Part shown: positions 10,537 through 23,400 of the stretch, one piece after another
How the letters are laid out: each line of letters opens with the position of its first letter
Position numbering within the stretch: the stretch's first letter is position 1
Source of the DNA: Capitulum mitella
Lineage: Eukaryota > Arthropoda > Thecostraca > Pollicipedomorpha > Pollicipedidae
Reading direction: 5' to 3'
DNA: 64,000 nt
NCBI GenBank assembly: GCA_030062745.1
Contig: CP099843.1
Coordinates: 5,271,001 to 5,335,000, forward strand
Made by a program: the position numbers and the translations under genes
Notes under the pieces: model-generated
Databases searched by the model: none
The model's input: the letters and a program-made list of their open reading frames with translations, nothing else
Told to the model about the DNA's origin: nothing

Positions 10537-11498
10537 ACTCTGTATCCATTTCGTTTGCTAGCGATATGCGTTTGTTACCGCTTGCCAGGCTGTCGTGGGA
10601 ATGGCGAAGGGAGGGGGCGTATCCGTGATCGGATATTGGCGGGAGGAGGGGAGGGAAAACCACTAGCAGAGTCGGGAACACGGGTTGTTTCGGCAAGTGA
10701 AGGTTATTGTCATGAACCGTTTTCATTCCGCAGTGATTTCCAACAGCGCCATGGCAATGACTTTGATTTCTAGTCGTCGAAAACCATTCATGCTGCTGGT
10801 CGTAATCGGTGCTACAATATTTGTTCAGGCCAACTTAAATTTTAATTTGAAGCCGCAGGCGCACAATGTCGGACACAACGATCCATGGGACGTAAAAAGG
10901 AAGAAGCTACGATCATGATCATACGATCATGTAAATTCAAATGTGCAGCCCATTTGCAATGCAAATGCACCTGGTCTGTTAAGACCCACTGGGAAAACCT
11001 GAACGTCGTTTTGTTCGCCAAGCTAGTGCTCCTTTCCTCCATATGAATAATACTCGGTGAATAACACGGAACTGGATGTCATCCAGAGTTGGCTCGAAAG
11101 CTGTGTTTCTCTCATGCCTTGTTCAGAGCCTGCCCATCTAACCGAACGCGCTCCGAAAAGCCGTCCCGAGCGGGCGGACTGTGAACGACCTCCGCGAGGC
11201 ACGAACTCGTCGGCGGCCCGGAAAGGTTTCACAGGCGCCTGCGCCCCCCTGAAACGTTGCGGGCGCTTCCGAATTCCTGGCCGGCTCTCAGCCGGCCATC
11301 GGGTGACTCCGGAAAGTTTCCGAGTGAGCTCCCCGAACCGACGGCCGGCACGGACGCGCTGGGCCGGAAATTTTCCGGGAAGCGGCTGAGTCAACAAAGG
11401 CCGGCCCAGGCACGTGGTGTGGGTCTGAACTGCCGCTGCCCTCGGGGCATGACAAAGGGCATGGGGCTGGGCAGAGCCGTTGGTACGTTATCTCTAGA
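10537..11498. other. Non-coding, no feature recognised
   Basis: Mixed composition. The 11120-11420 part is CpG-rich with open frames on both strands that I regard as compositional shadows. Confidence 0.4.
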
Positions 11499-11785
11499 CA
11501 CGTAGCCCTGACTTTCCTCAGGGTGGGGGGACAGATGCCAAATTTCGCCAGATGCCAGTAGCGTATGGCAAAATTCATAGGAAAAAGCAACAGTTTTGTG
11601 GTATTAGGCTCATACTTCACGCGCAGGAAAAACAATGTTTGCTTGTGTAGCGTGCATGTGGTCACTGTTCCGTATTTCTGCAAAATCGCTAGATATCTCG
11701 TGCAGACCACGTGGCTCATGTAGACCGCTAGATATCTCGTGTAGAACCATGGCGCGCATGCCCCCCCTTGGCTACACCCCCGGAT
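11499..11785 (+). mobile_element. Possible related MITE relic
   Basis: The left side has CGTAGCCCTGACTTTCC followed by a GGGTGGGGGG run. The right side has GCCCCCCCTTGGCTAC, roughly its inverse, as expected of a CAGTGGCGTAGCC-type element with G-run and C-run ends. The interior differs from copies A-C, so it would be another subfamily. The boundaries are approximate. Confidence 0.35.
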
Positions 11786-14700
11786 ATCTCAGTGCGTCGG
11801 TGGGCTCGCGGTACGTCAAAGGGCACGGGCTGCGATGGTCGTCATTGTTTTCAGTGACGCGAGGGCGCGGACGGCACTGTGGTAATGGTGTGACGGAATG
11901 TCACAGAGGACGTAGGTCGTACGAGGGCGTATGTTTTCTCGGGATTCCAAAAAGTGTGCGGATCGAACTGGGATGTCAGTTCCCTCAAGACGTCGCAAAG
12001 AGCGCTGGTGGTCATTTGGTGGTCGTCGGCATCCCAACGGATGGCCGCGATTGGTCTGCGAGAACGGAACGCGTCGACGTCACCACAGTCGTGCCGCTGT
12101 GTGCGTGTCTGGGGCGTCTATTATGTCTCCACGCAATGGCTCGACGCAAGCGTTAGGTATCTCGATGAATACGAGTGGGGAGGGGGCGATCGGGTGCCTT
12201 CATTGTTGACGGGATGAGCGTTCCCGAGCGCATAAGTCACGTAGTGCCCTGTGCAGTGTGCAGAGTGCAGAGCGCAGTATTCACGGGGAATTTTGGGTTT
12301 GCGGCACGATTGGCGGCCGGGCTGGAATTTCCATGGCTCCGGCTGCAGTTGTCGTTGACCCTGCGTTCGCCGCGCCGGTGGGCGCCGACGCGCTGTGTCG
12401 CCGCTGCCGAGTAGGCTCTCCATTTCACGCTCCGCGGCGCCCGGCGGCACCGCCGGCGTGCTGCTGTTTGTGCGGGGAGTGATTGGTTCTGGGAGACCTC
12501 ACACTGGCCCCGGCCGTGACGTCATTCGGACGCGCTGCCGGAACGGAATCGGCTAATTGCTGGAAACGTGCGCCCGCCGGACAGCGCGCGACCTGAGCGG
12601 AGATGGGGAGGGGCGACTCCGGGAAGAAAGGTCTCCGTGTTCCTCCTTAAGCGTATATGATGCTTTTTGCTGCCTCCAAAAATAGGTCGTCGGAGAAGCT
12701 CGGTAATGAGCTCCTCGAAAACCAGGGCGGAAAAAAACTGGGCGATTAGGTCGTCGCAGAACTCTGGCCGTTGCTCTTAGACAAATGAGCTTCGTGGAAT
12801 ACCGCGATTTTGTGAGCTCCTTGTTAGATCCCAGCAGGTTGCATCCAAAAACCAGGTAGCTTTTGCGTCCATGCTCATGTTTACATCGAATGATGTCCAG
12901 CAGCAAAGGAGACCTGACATCGAAAGGAGCGAAACACAAATACAACGCAGAATCTTTGTATGTTCCCGGAGCCGTGCCCGTCGGCAACATTACACAAGCG
13001 GGGTCGCTCCGCCCGGCAGGGCCGTTGGATGGCTGGTGTAGTGCGGCATAATCAGGCCGCCCGGTATCTCCTGTCAGTGGCGGTCGATGGTGCAGTAATA
13101 GATTTCCGGCGGCAGGTAGGCGCAGGACGGAAATTCGTCACGTGGAGGGGTTGTGTTTCATCCTGTGGTCTGCCCTCCCGGCGGAGATTGCGAATTTGAC
13201 CGTTTGAGCAGCTGAAATGTCGAGAACATTATGAAAGGAAATATTCGGGTTTTCATAGGCCAGAGCCTGGCTGTATGTGCGGAAAACAAAACCATGTGGT
13301 ATCCCTCACCACTAACATTATGCGAACGGTATTGGAAGGTTCCGTTGTTGCAGTGAATGATGTTCGGAGTTTTAGAACATCTTGACTGCTTTTAATCTTG
13401 ACGCGACATCACAATGATCCACCACGTGGCAGGCACACCTGTTTGCCTACGAGTTATTAATGCATACACTCCATATTTTAACCTTTATTTTACAGGCTTC
13501 GATGACTGTGATAATGTTCTTCAACATTATTGCCACACTTCATGATGCCAAACATGGCGAAAAACGCCATGGGACCGCACAGCCTTTGCTGTCAGATGCA
13601 CCCCCCATAAAAACCATCAAGCTGAGACAATTGAGGGTCTGGAGGGTTCAAAGCACCAGCCGTGAGATACTGCTCAGTTGGTCCCTTCGAGTGGCAAGAG
13701 CACAGGGTCAGTCCATGCTCCATAAACGGAACCGCTGAAACGTTACGACCGAACGGACCCACAAACGACTGTACTGAACCCCACGGGGCTTAGTACAGTC
13801 CAGCTTTAAAATAGTTATTGCGGTTGTTCAGAACGGCCGTGATATCAGTCATATGGAAATTTAACTCGGCAAATTTACTGCAGTCATTGTATTCAGATTA
13901 AAGTGGCGTGTTCCCTTAAGCATATTAGGAATTTATGCATTCTGTTTGAGTCCGGTTTGTTGTTGACAATCAGACGGAATCTTTAAATGCTGTCTTCTGC
14001 TTCGCGGGCGTCCATGCGGAGACAGACAACTTCTGCCATGCCAAACCCATGGACATCCGACAGCCCAGCTGAGCCGCCGGCGCCGGGACCGAGCTGAGCT
14101 GGGCCCGGACGGGGCCGCGGTCTGAGCCGGGCCGCCGGGAGAGCGGCCCGCCTGTCGCCACAGCGCCACATCTGTCGCGGCGGCGTCACGCCCGGAAGTC
14201 AGCCAACGCGGCCGACGCGACGCGCCGCCGGCGGCGGACGGCGGCCCGTCTGGACGTCTCCCACGTGCCGCCGCCGCCGCCGCCGCCGCTCCCGCTGGGC
14301 CGCCGCGGCTAGAACCGTCCCCGGCTGTGCAGGTCTCATGTGACGGGTGTCAGTGAGTGTGTCGCGAGGTTCGTCAGAGGCGTCGCACGTGTGGGGGAGG
14401 ACTCTTGGGAGGAGACCCGGCGTATGGCCACGTGATGTGAGGTACGCCCAACATTTGGTGCTTAGTAGGGGGCGAAGGGAAAATTAGTGGGAATACGTTT
14501 CACTGTGTGCTGATTAATTCGCGAGCATGACAGGATACGATGTGTGCGAAGTAGTTCATTCTCATCTGGTTCACTGCAGAAAAAGATATGAACTGAAAGC
14601 AATGCTCGATAAAAGAGATACAATGGAAAAGCTAGGTCTTGTTTTCAAAGCGTTTATTCAGGTATCGGCAAAAAAGCACGTTTCTGTAGCAGAAAAACTC

Positions 14701-14959
14701 TCAAATCGTCCTGTATTGCACTGGACAGGAAACCGCTGGACACTGCATATAGTGAAATGACATTTTGCCTTTCCCGAACACATTTACCGTTTCTTATTAA
14801 CATCATCTGTTGGAAAGTCGGGCCTAAGTCCTACGGGCTTATCGCAGATCCAGTGCACCTCAGGCGACTGAACTTGGTCCGCCCGGCCGGACGCCGGCTC
14901 AAGAGGCAGAAAGTCATCAGTCCGGCTTTCTGCGCCACATCGACCGACGCGCGTCGGTC
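11786..14959. other. Non-coding spacer with CpG islands
   Basis: There is no supported coding exon. CpG-rich patches lie near 12300-12620 (TGACGTCA at 12517-12524) and 14040-14352. The second ends at a CA|GTGAGT donor (14353) and could be another untranslated first exon. A small 7-bp hairpin (CATGGCG-AAAAA-CGCCATG) lies at 13553-13571. Confidence 0.35.
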
Positions 14960-15381
14960 CTGACCAAGTCAAGAAAGACCGCCGACGGTCCAGATCTGGT
15001 CCCGAGAGACCGCGGACGGTCCAGATCTGGTCCCGAGAGACCGCCGACGGTCCAGATCTGGTCCCGAGAGACCGCGGACGGTCCGGACCTGGTCCCGAGA
15101 GGCCGCCGGCGGTCCAGATCTGGTCCCGAGAGACCGCCGACGGTCCAGATCTGGTCCCGAGAGACCGCCGACGGTCCAGATCTGGTCCCGAGAGACCGCG
15201 GACGGTCCGGACCTGGTCCCGAGAGGCCGCCGGCGGTCCGAACGTAATACTGAGAGGCCGACAGCGATCGGGACCTGGTCCCGAGAGACCATCGACGGTC
15301 CGGACCTGGTCCCGAGAGACCATTGACGGTCCGGACCCGATCCCAAGAGGCCGCCGGTGGTCCAGATCTAGTCCCGACCGA
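14960..15381. repeat. 31-bp minisatellite, about 13 copies
   Basis: Units recur every 31 bp (CAGATCTGG begins at 14991, 15022 and 15053). Each has the palindrome CCAGATCTGG or a CCGGACCTGG variant, followed by TCCCGAGAGACCG. Because 31 is not a multiple of 3 and the unit lacks stops on the minus strand, all three minus frames stay open across the array and each encodes the same 31-residue repeat. I regard this as a satellite, not a gene. Confidence 0.9.
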
Positions 15382-16189
15382 CCTGCGGTCCATCGCTGAC
15401 GCTGAGAGCACCCAGAGGACTCGAGACCCCGCCACTGGACGCGGGGTGACGCGGGAGGGTGCCAGTGTCCTCGCGCCGCGAACGGCTTGGGAAAAGGCAG
15501 CGATACCGTCAGACCGTGATGTAAGAAAGATGATTCAGAATCTTTGATGTCTTCTTATATGTAAAGTGGCTGCGTTCACGGCGCGGTGGCGTTCACGGCG
15601 CGGCGGTGTTGGCGGCGCGGCGGCGATTGTGACCCGCCTGATGTCTCAGCAGGAGCGGATGTTGACAGCGACGTGCCATTGTTCCGCTCCGTTTCCCGTC
15701 AGTTTGTTTGATGATGACTGCGCCTGTTGCTGCCTCTTTGTCATGATGTCTCGCTGGTATCTCTGTGATAGTCGTAAATCAGTTCTGTTGATGGATTCGG
15801 AGAAGCACGGATGGGTTGCAACAGCTTTTCAACACGGTTAGGTCTCGATAGGCATTCACTGTTTTTTTTTCCTATTTCGTGGGTTCGACTGCACGTACGT
15901 GCACGTGATCCGCTACCCAGCTACTCTGACAAACCTGGTTTGGACGCCAGCCGTAAGCAAAAGACGTAACCGACTGCTACATCGCACTACCCGCTGCACG
16001 CGGAATGCATGGGTCATTCTGTCACCCTCAAACGTCCATCACGTCCATCACGGCTGTGACAGTCGCGCTGTCGCCGCGCCAGTGCGATCTGTGCAGTCTG
16101 CAGGTCGGCGGTGCAGCTCCCGCTGCCGGTGGGTGCCGGCGCCTGACAGCTGACGCCGTCCGGCCAGCCGCCGCCGGCCGGCATCATCT

Positions 16190-16620
16190 GGTCCGGTCAA
16201 GTACCCCGTTCCGGTCCGGTGGCCGCAGCCAGCCTCCCCCTCCGCGCGCCGGCCGGCCGCGCCGGCCGAGGCCGTCCGGTTCGGTCCACGCCGGTTCGGT
16301 CCGGACGGTCCGGCTCGGTCAAGTCCGGTCCGGTCCGTTCCGGTGGGTTTGTTTGGTCGGCTCAGTTCTGTTGGCTAGGTCTGGTCGGCTCGGTCCGTTC
16401 CAGTTCGGTTGGTTTATTTTGGTCGGTTCAGTCCGGTCCGGTCCGGTCCGGTCCGGTCATGTTGATCCAGTCCAGTCCGGTCTTGTTGGTCTGGTCCGGT
16501 CCGGCCTTATTGGTCTGGTCAGGTCCGGTCCGGTCTGCTCGGTCCGGTCCGGCCCCGCTGGTCCAGTCAGTCGGCTCGGTTCGGCCTGTTCGGGCCGGCC
16601 GGTCCGGTCGGCTGTGCAGC
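16190..16620. repeat. Degenerate GGTCCGGTC-type simple repeat
   Basis: Dense runs of the pentamers GGTCC and CGGTC mixed with GGTCGGCTCG-like variants. The clearest perfect run is at 16427-16460. Long open frames through it on both strands are repeat artefacts. Confidence 0.8.
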
Positions 16621-18298
16621 CGACAGCCGACCCTGCGCACCAGTGCGCTCGGCACTGGAGCGGGCGAGCGGATGACACACGGGCTCGGCTGTGCAGACAG
16701 CGTTCTGACCGACGGGGTCGTGTTCGGGCGCCGAACTGCTGCGGTTTTGTCCGAAAAATACAATGTAACTGTCGGGGATCTGGCAGCTAGCTGAGCCTGT
16801 CAGAAGGGGCCCGAGTGTGGACCTAACGACAAGGGTCAGCTGGCGGGGTGCCGAACGCACGTTTTGTTTCATGTTGTTGCCCAGTGAACGAGAAGCTCGT
16901 GGACGAGGTTTGCTAGAAGTGAAGTGGAACATAAAGCCTGTACGCTGATGGGTCGGTGTTAAACATCTGCCCAAACACTGATGGCGACGTGGTTATTTTT
17001 TGTTATATGTGGTTTTGAGGAAGTGCATTGCGAGCGTAACCAGGCTGGACAGAACTACAGGGTTGTGAAGCCAAAACCGCTTTCTGCTTGCCGTCACCTT
17101 GGGGCAAATGGTAGACTGAAAACTCGCCACATTTCGGTAAGAATACGAAGCTCGTGGAGGAGTGGAATGCCCCCCAGTTCAGTGATCACACCATATGCAC
17201 GAGGTCGCAGGTCACTGCTGCACGGGTTGGACAATGACCGGCCCCATATTCACATGTTTTGTCACGAATGATTTAATCTTAAGTTGGTAAATGGGTGGTG
17301 GTGGATTGAATGACAATTATATTAGCTGACCGCCTTTCATGGCCGGCTTTTTGAAGCGAGCACAGCAGGGCTGCCGGGAATATGATCGACGAGCATTTCC
17401 CCAGAAACCGCTCCAGTTTCGTCGACTTCATAACCCGTGAATCTAGCCTCTAGATGTGATCACCGAAACAGCCTGGCCCGTTTGCCGTTGGCGCCTCTGG
17501 CGGCTCACCTGGCGGCCGGCAGGAACGCACGCACGCGACCCCACGCCGTCGGCCCGACCTTTCTCGGGTCATGTGACGCGGGTCGCGCGCGCGGCGTGTC
17601 AGAGGCCACCGGTCGGGTCACGGTACAAGTAACGGAGCCGGCCATTCGCCATCGTTACCCGGCGTCATTTGGGGCGCCTTCCAAAGCGGCGGCCGCCGTT
17701 TGTATTGTGCGCCGCGCAGGCTGGTGGCCTGGCAACGCCCACGCCGACGACCGAAGCGGGGCTGGAAAGCTTTGTTTGGAACTCGCGAATAAAACGTGTA
17801 CGCTACTGCGTTACTGGGAACCGGAGCCACGCCAAGAGCGCCGAACCAACGTCAGCAGTGCGGCCGGCGGCGGAGCGGGTTCAGACTGGCCGCCGACGCA
17901 GCAGACGCGGCGGAAAACCGGCAGCCGTTTGCAGGGCTGTTAGCCCGCCTGTGTTTGTCGTTGCCTGCAGGCCACGACTCGAGCCCGCCCGGCGGACGCT
18001 TTTAAGACGCCGCGCGCACCCGGCCTGCCGCCAATTAGCGGGAGATTTGTTTCCACCCTCCGCCGATCCGGGTCGGCGTCCACGAGCCGGACGGCCGCGG
18101 GCGCGGACGCCGGCCGGCCGTCTGGAGGGCGCAGTTTCCCGCCTCTCCGGCGCCCCGGCGGTCCTGCGCTGGCCGGCCGGCGCCGGCTGCGGCGTTTCTG
18201 GGACGCGCCGCGCCGGCCGCCGACGGCCGGGCGACGCGGGAAATGATTAGCGCCATTGACGCCGCTTCTAACCGTCAAGTGATCGGTGATCCAGCTGT
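16621..18298. other. Spacer and CpG island
   Basis: 16800-17440 is A/T-richer with no supported gene. 17450-18260 is a CpG island with several overlapping Arg/Pro/Ala-rich frames on both strands, which I take to be shadows. Confidence 0.4.
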
Positions 18299-18530
18299 CG
18301 GCCGGTAGCGGGACCTAGTCGGTGCTAGCGGGATCACAGCGGGCGCTAGCGGGATGACATGAGGGCGCTAGCGGGATCACAGCGGGCGCTAACGGGATCA
18401 CATGAGGGCGTTAGCGGGATCACAGCGGGCGCTAGCGAGATCACAGGGGCGCTACTGGCGCCAGTTGGATACTGTCGCTTGGCGGGACTCGGGCGGGCGT
18501 CAGCAGGACCGCAGCGGGCGCCAGCGCCGC
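18299..18530. repeat. 21-22-bp minisatellite
   Basis: About ten degenerate units of GGGCGCTAGCGGGATCACA. Some units end in CAGC and others in ATGA. The array decays into non-repetitive sequence on its right side. Confidence 0.85.
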
Positions 18531-21500
18531 TGACCACTTCACAGCCTTTGAGACCAGGAAACCAGGACTGTTAAGACAGAGTTCGGACTTGTGATGTGCA
18601 GAGCCGGTTACTGGGATCATCAGTCATGGTGAACTGATGGAGAACGTAAATGTCTTTGCGGTATATTTTGGCCATAGGCATTTATTTTTCATTGGTTGTC
18701 TCTCCGCAATCCGGAACCGCCGTGATTCACTGGGAACTGCTTTCCGTTTGGAGCTGAAGCATTAACGTGATCGTCGAATTCGGTTTCGCCCACGCTTTCC
18801 CGATTCCTGGAGCTTGTCTTCATTACTGTCAACGACCTTTTCCCTAAGATAACCCTTAAATAGTCGCGAAAGTTCCTTGCAATGGCAGTAGAGGTGGGAC
18901 GTTTTCGGAACTGAGAGAGTCGGCAGTAGCCGTCTGAAGTCGTGCTTTTCCATGCGACGCCGTGGGACGCGTGCTAAAAAGTTCGCCAGATTAGGAGGAA
19001 CCGGCTTTTATGGCTCCCACTTTTGTTGGCTCTGTGATGTGGAAAAACTGCGAATTCGAAAACGATCGTTTACGGTTAAACATTCCGTCGGCAACCTTTA
19101 GCTGCTTCCTTCATCGGCCTGATGAAATCCAGCCCCGGTGCTGCCGCAGCGGGAGGGGATCAGCACCGACTCCGGCGACTCCTGCGCCCCGCAGCCGCTG
19201 ACCGCGCACTAACGGCCTGCACTCAGCACCGGGCGTCAGTGCCCGCGGCGCCGGCCGGCCCGGCCTCAGCAGTTTCGAGCCGGCCTCAGCGCTCGGGCGG
19301 CGCCGCAGACCGAGCCCCGGCGGCCACCGGGAGCCCGCTGAGCTCTCGATGTCGCGGGCGGCTGCCGAGTGACTGACGGCCGGGCGACCCGTGATATTTA
19401 ACGGGGCCGCCGACTCGAGCGGTCGCTCATTTCCACCCGATCGATGCGGCAGCCAGGGCGCAGGGAGAGGTCAAGGCGAGCTGCCGCCTCCGCGAATTTG
19501 CGAGCCGCTGTTCCGAACTCGCCCGCCCCGAGGGAGAAAAGCCGAGCGCTCAGTCGAGCGCGCCGAGCGTTGCTGTGGCGAAGACTGGCACTTTCCTCGG
19601 ACGAAGGGATAAAAGTGGTCGTGAGGACGTGAGTTCTAAAATAACGTTGCCACAAGCTCGTTTGCAACGGTGTCCTCTAACCGCCGCTTAAAAGTGGACG
19701 TTTTCGACGTAAAGCGCCAGCTGGCGGAACGTGGTCGGGCGTCGCGCGTTGACCCGTCCCGACTGCGGACACCGCCGCCCCGGGGGGCCAAACTCAACAC
19801 GGCGCCGGTCTCATGCGCACCAGCTGGCGTCCTTCCCATCGCCTTCTCCAGGCGGCGACCGGCGGCGGCGACGACGGCGCCCCCCACCCCCCGACCCAGA
19901 CCGCGGCGCCTGACCTTGGTCCACGTGCGGCGGGCCCGGAGGCGGTCTTGATCCCGTGGCCGCGGTCGATCGATGGGGAGCCGCGGCCGGCAGCATCCGA
20001 CTGCGTCAGACGCCGGTCAGCGTGCCGGCGGCGCCGCCGCGACGCACACGGCGGGCGAACGCTGTCGGTTCCGGCCGACGCCGCTCGAGCTGGCGGAGCC
20101 GTCGGGCTGTTTTAGCGGGGTTGACCGGGTTCATGGACTGGGCTGTCACCGGGTAGACCGTGCTGGCTCAGTTTATGCTGGTGCGTAGACAAAATTAACG
20201 GTGGGGGGGGGGGGCGAGAGGAGGGGGAAGTCGGATGTGACGTTCCCTCGTGTTTGCTGCGATAGAAGGCTGACTTCTGCGACTTTCTTTGGCTGTCCGT
20301 TTGCTAATTCGCTGGAAGAGCTAAAGACATAAACGCACATTTTTGCTTCTTGTCATGGATCGCGGGTGCTTGGACTTTGCTGGACTGCAAATCCTCCTGG
20401 ATCCCGGCAGTATTTCATTTGTGCTGAAACCCGTCTGAATTTGATACGAACTGTCCTATCTTTGTGTGTCAGGTTTTGTCCTTGACAGCGCGGTGGCGCG
20501 ATCGGCTGAGCCCCTGCCCCCAGCTCTGACTCATCGCGCCACTCAGTGCCGGACGTGACCTCTCCTTGAGGTGACGTGACGCCTTGCCGTATCATTATCG
20601 CCCGCGCATGGTGAGAAAATCATGGATTAACGCTTGTCAACAGGTCCTCACTGAAATACGCTGGGCAACTTTTGCAGCGTCGGCCAAATATCTGTTTATG
20701 CTAGTGCATCGGCTTATTTATACGCCTATCAACGAATGTAAAATCATGCGTTTTGAGAAAACAGATAGATGTGTCCACACAGACGAGGCTAGCTTCCGAG
20801 AAATCACGCCTACGCATCGTGGCGCGCGATTCCAATAAAAACGTACCCGACCGGTTCGAGCATCTTTCCGAGAGGCGCTGAACCGCGCATCAAAGGAGAC
20901 ACGCTTCCGAGCAGGCCGTCTCCACAGGGCAGCCGGCGTGCCAGTCCGCGCTCGAACACGCGCGAGCCGAGGCCAGCACAGGCTTGGTAACCCGGCACCC
21001 TGCTGCTGTGCCGTCGCTTCACGCGGCGCCGGCCCGCCCACACGCAGCACGGCCCGCGGCTCGGCCCACGCGCCTAATCTCGCCGGTCGGAGCCGGCGAA
21101 AACAGAGCTGTTTCCGCGCGCCGCGGTCCGCCCGACGGCCGACCTCGGTCGAGCGGAGCGACCGCATATCGGCTCCAGCGGCGTTCTCGTCCTCGTCCGC
21201 GTCGCACGTGCTGTGGCCGTGGGGGCGCGGTGCGCGGGCCGCGGCGATCATGGTGCGCTGCGCGGACCGTGCTGCTGCAGCAGTGCACTGCGCGGACCGC
21301 GGCGATAGTGACGCGCCGCACGCCGCGCCGGTCCGTTCGCTATCGATCGACCGTGCGGACGGCACGTGTGTATCGAAACGACGGCAACGACGACTCGAAA
21401 GTCAGCCCCGCGCCGGCGGCGGGGCGGCGGCCGGGCACCTGGTTTGGCGAACCACTGAGTTGGGCCCATTTTCTGCCGTAAGGTTCCTCTGAGGCTGGAT

Positions 21501-23089
21501 GGAAGGTTTCTGCCTAATCCGCTGAACCCCGGAGCGTTGGTCTGTCGCCTGGCTTGCGTCTGTGACAGTCAAACGTCAGATCAGGCTGCCTTTGATTGTC
21601 TGCTGCTGCGAATATTGTTTCGCACGATTCCGACGACCTAGGAGTCGCGATGGTCGGGGAAACCAGCTCGCCGACAACGAAAGGAAACTGCTGGACTGCG
21701 GTGTGGCCCGCGCGCGCCTCCCCAGCGGGAGCGGCAGTCGGTGCCCTTTGTCTGCTGTCGCGCCATCAGCTGGCCTCGGGCCGGATGTCCACGCAGGAAG
21801 CCGGTGCAGAGTACCTGCATCCGGCGGCGGTCGGAGCCGCGGTACTGCAGTCCACCGGCGCCGCCAGGAAACCGCGCATCAGATGACGTGTTGGACACCG
21901 CGTCCCGCGCCCTTCCGCGAACTGGTCCCGGTCTTCGCCTCGGCGTGCCGAAATATTTCCGCGAGGCTCCGGTGAAGGATGAGCGGGCGGCGTTATGAAC
22001 TCCGACCCGTTGTCCGGCGCCAGTCCGCTGGAGCCTGCCAGACCGATGGTTATCGGGCCTGGCGGTGATCCATGGGATACGTGATCCGGTCAGAGCTCTG
22101 CTCTTTTGAGCTGGATGGAGGTGGAGGAATGACGGTACTCGTCATGATGTGTGTCGTCTGATTCCATTGTTTCCTAAACGGGCGACCCGAGCTCAACTTG
22201 GCTTTAGAGCGAGGTGGACAGGTAGCTCTAGTCCCCAGAGGTCTTGCGTGGACTCCATGAGAATGGTGATAATATTCGACGCTGCAGCTAGCCGTGCCAC
22301 TTCCCTGTGGGATTCGCCATGGATTGACGGCAGAGAGAATTATCATGTATTTTTCGTATTCAGCGCCCTCAGAAGTTGGTCTAATGGACGTAGGAAGCGT
22401 CATAAAAGTTTCGAAAAAGTTGGCAGGGCGCTTCATTTCCACGAGACAGAGCTCAAATGTAACTTCTTAATCTGCACGTCTGTAGCGTGCTGCTCGGAAG
22501 CAGTCCTCTAGAAAAGCTAGACAGCTGGTACATGAAATCGCCCTTCGTATGCCTACATCCATGCCGCCGACTCCTGATTCTGGCACGGATCGCGTCCAGT
22601 CGGCGTCTCTTTGCACATGGTTGTCTGAGACAGTTACCAACAGCCTCCCACGCGTCTCCGTCGATGGCTCGGGCCGCAGTCGACGGCGGTCGGCCGTCCT
22701 GCGCTGCTCCGCCGGGTGGGCCTGTTTTTGTTTTGTCCGTCCGGCGGTTTTTCATCGCGTCCCCCCGCCGCTCAGGGTTTCTTTGTCCGAGTGCACGTAT
22801 CGATCTGCTGCCCTCCCATCCCGCCGTCCCGCCGTCCCGCGGTCCCGCCGCTCAGTGATGCCGCGGCCGGTCCCCGGGGCCCCCAAAACATCGCGCCAGG
22901 CCTCGTCTCCGGGCCCTCTGAGGGTCCCGAAGCTCGAGGCGGCTAATTTGATGGCTGTCGTGGTCATTGACGGGACCCGGATGTTTAGAGCCGAGGGACT
23001 AAAACGGATCCGTTAAAGCTCGGACGAGAGCAACAAGTGGTACTCTGAGTGCAGCTAACGCCATCTGATAGCGGATCTCGGGATCTCGG
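18531..23089. other. Spacer with two CpG islands
   Basis: CpG islands at about 19120-20170 and 20890-21480 alternate with ordinary sequence. The first contains a consensus donor GAC|GTGAGT (19629), possibly the end of an untranslated first exon. A run of 12 G lies at 20203-20214. No coding exon is supported; the long minus-strand frame over 20718-21365 is a compositional shadow. Confidence 0.35.
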
Positions 23090-23400
23090 GCTGATGGTAG
23101 AATCTCGGCCGGTCGTGGTCCCTCTCTGCTGGTGTGGTGTTGCTCTAATGGTGTGGCCCTGCTCTGATGGTGTGGTCCCGGCCTGATGACGTGGTCCTTC
23201 TCTGCTGGTGTGGTGCTGCCCTGATGGTGTGGTCCTGCCCTGATGACGTTGTCCCAGCCGGATGGCGTGGTCCCGTCCTGGTGTTGTAGCCCTGCTCTAA
23301 TAGCGTGGTCCCGGCCTGATGACGTGGTCCCTCTCGGATGGTGTGGCTCTGCTCTGATGGCTTGCTCCCAGCCGGATGGTATGGTCCCACTCCGACGGCG
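23090..23400. repeat. About 19-bp minisatellite
   Basis: Degenerate units of the form GATGGTGTGGTCCTGCCCT alternating with GATGACGTGGTCCC variants. Roughly 15 units. Open frames on both strands are a by-product. Confidence 0.75.

Noticed and set aside
9866..10726. 286-codon minus frame
   Set aside because: Runs through a MITE copy and a CpG island; a Ser/Arg/Pro-rich shadow with no domain.
14527..14760. 77-codon A/T-rich plus frame with a protein-like Lys/Glu composition
   Set aside because: No splice support, no homology recognised, and short enough for chance.
14960..15381. Regular repeats that might suggest a CRISPR array or a repeat-protein gene
   Set aside because: Units are contiguous with no unique spacers, and the context is animal DNA, so it is a minisatellite.
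16981..17136. ATG frame of 52 codons with a hydrophobic start and a GTAAGA donor
   Set aside because: Looks like a possible signal-peptide exon, but no promoter, no recognisable peptide and no downstream exon that fits before 35 kb; kept out as chance.
20718..21365. 215-codon minus frame
   Set aside because: Ala/Arg-rich shadow of a CpG island with equally long frames on the plus strand.
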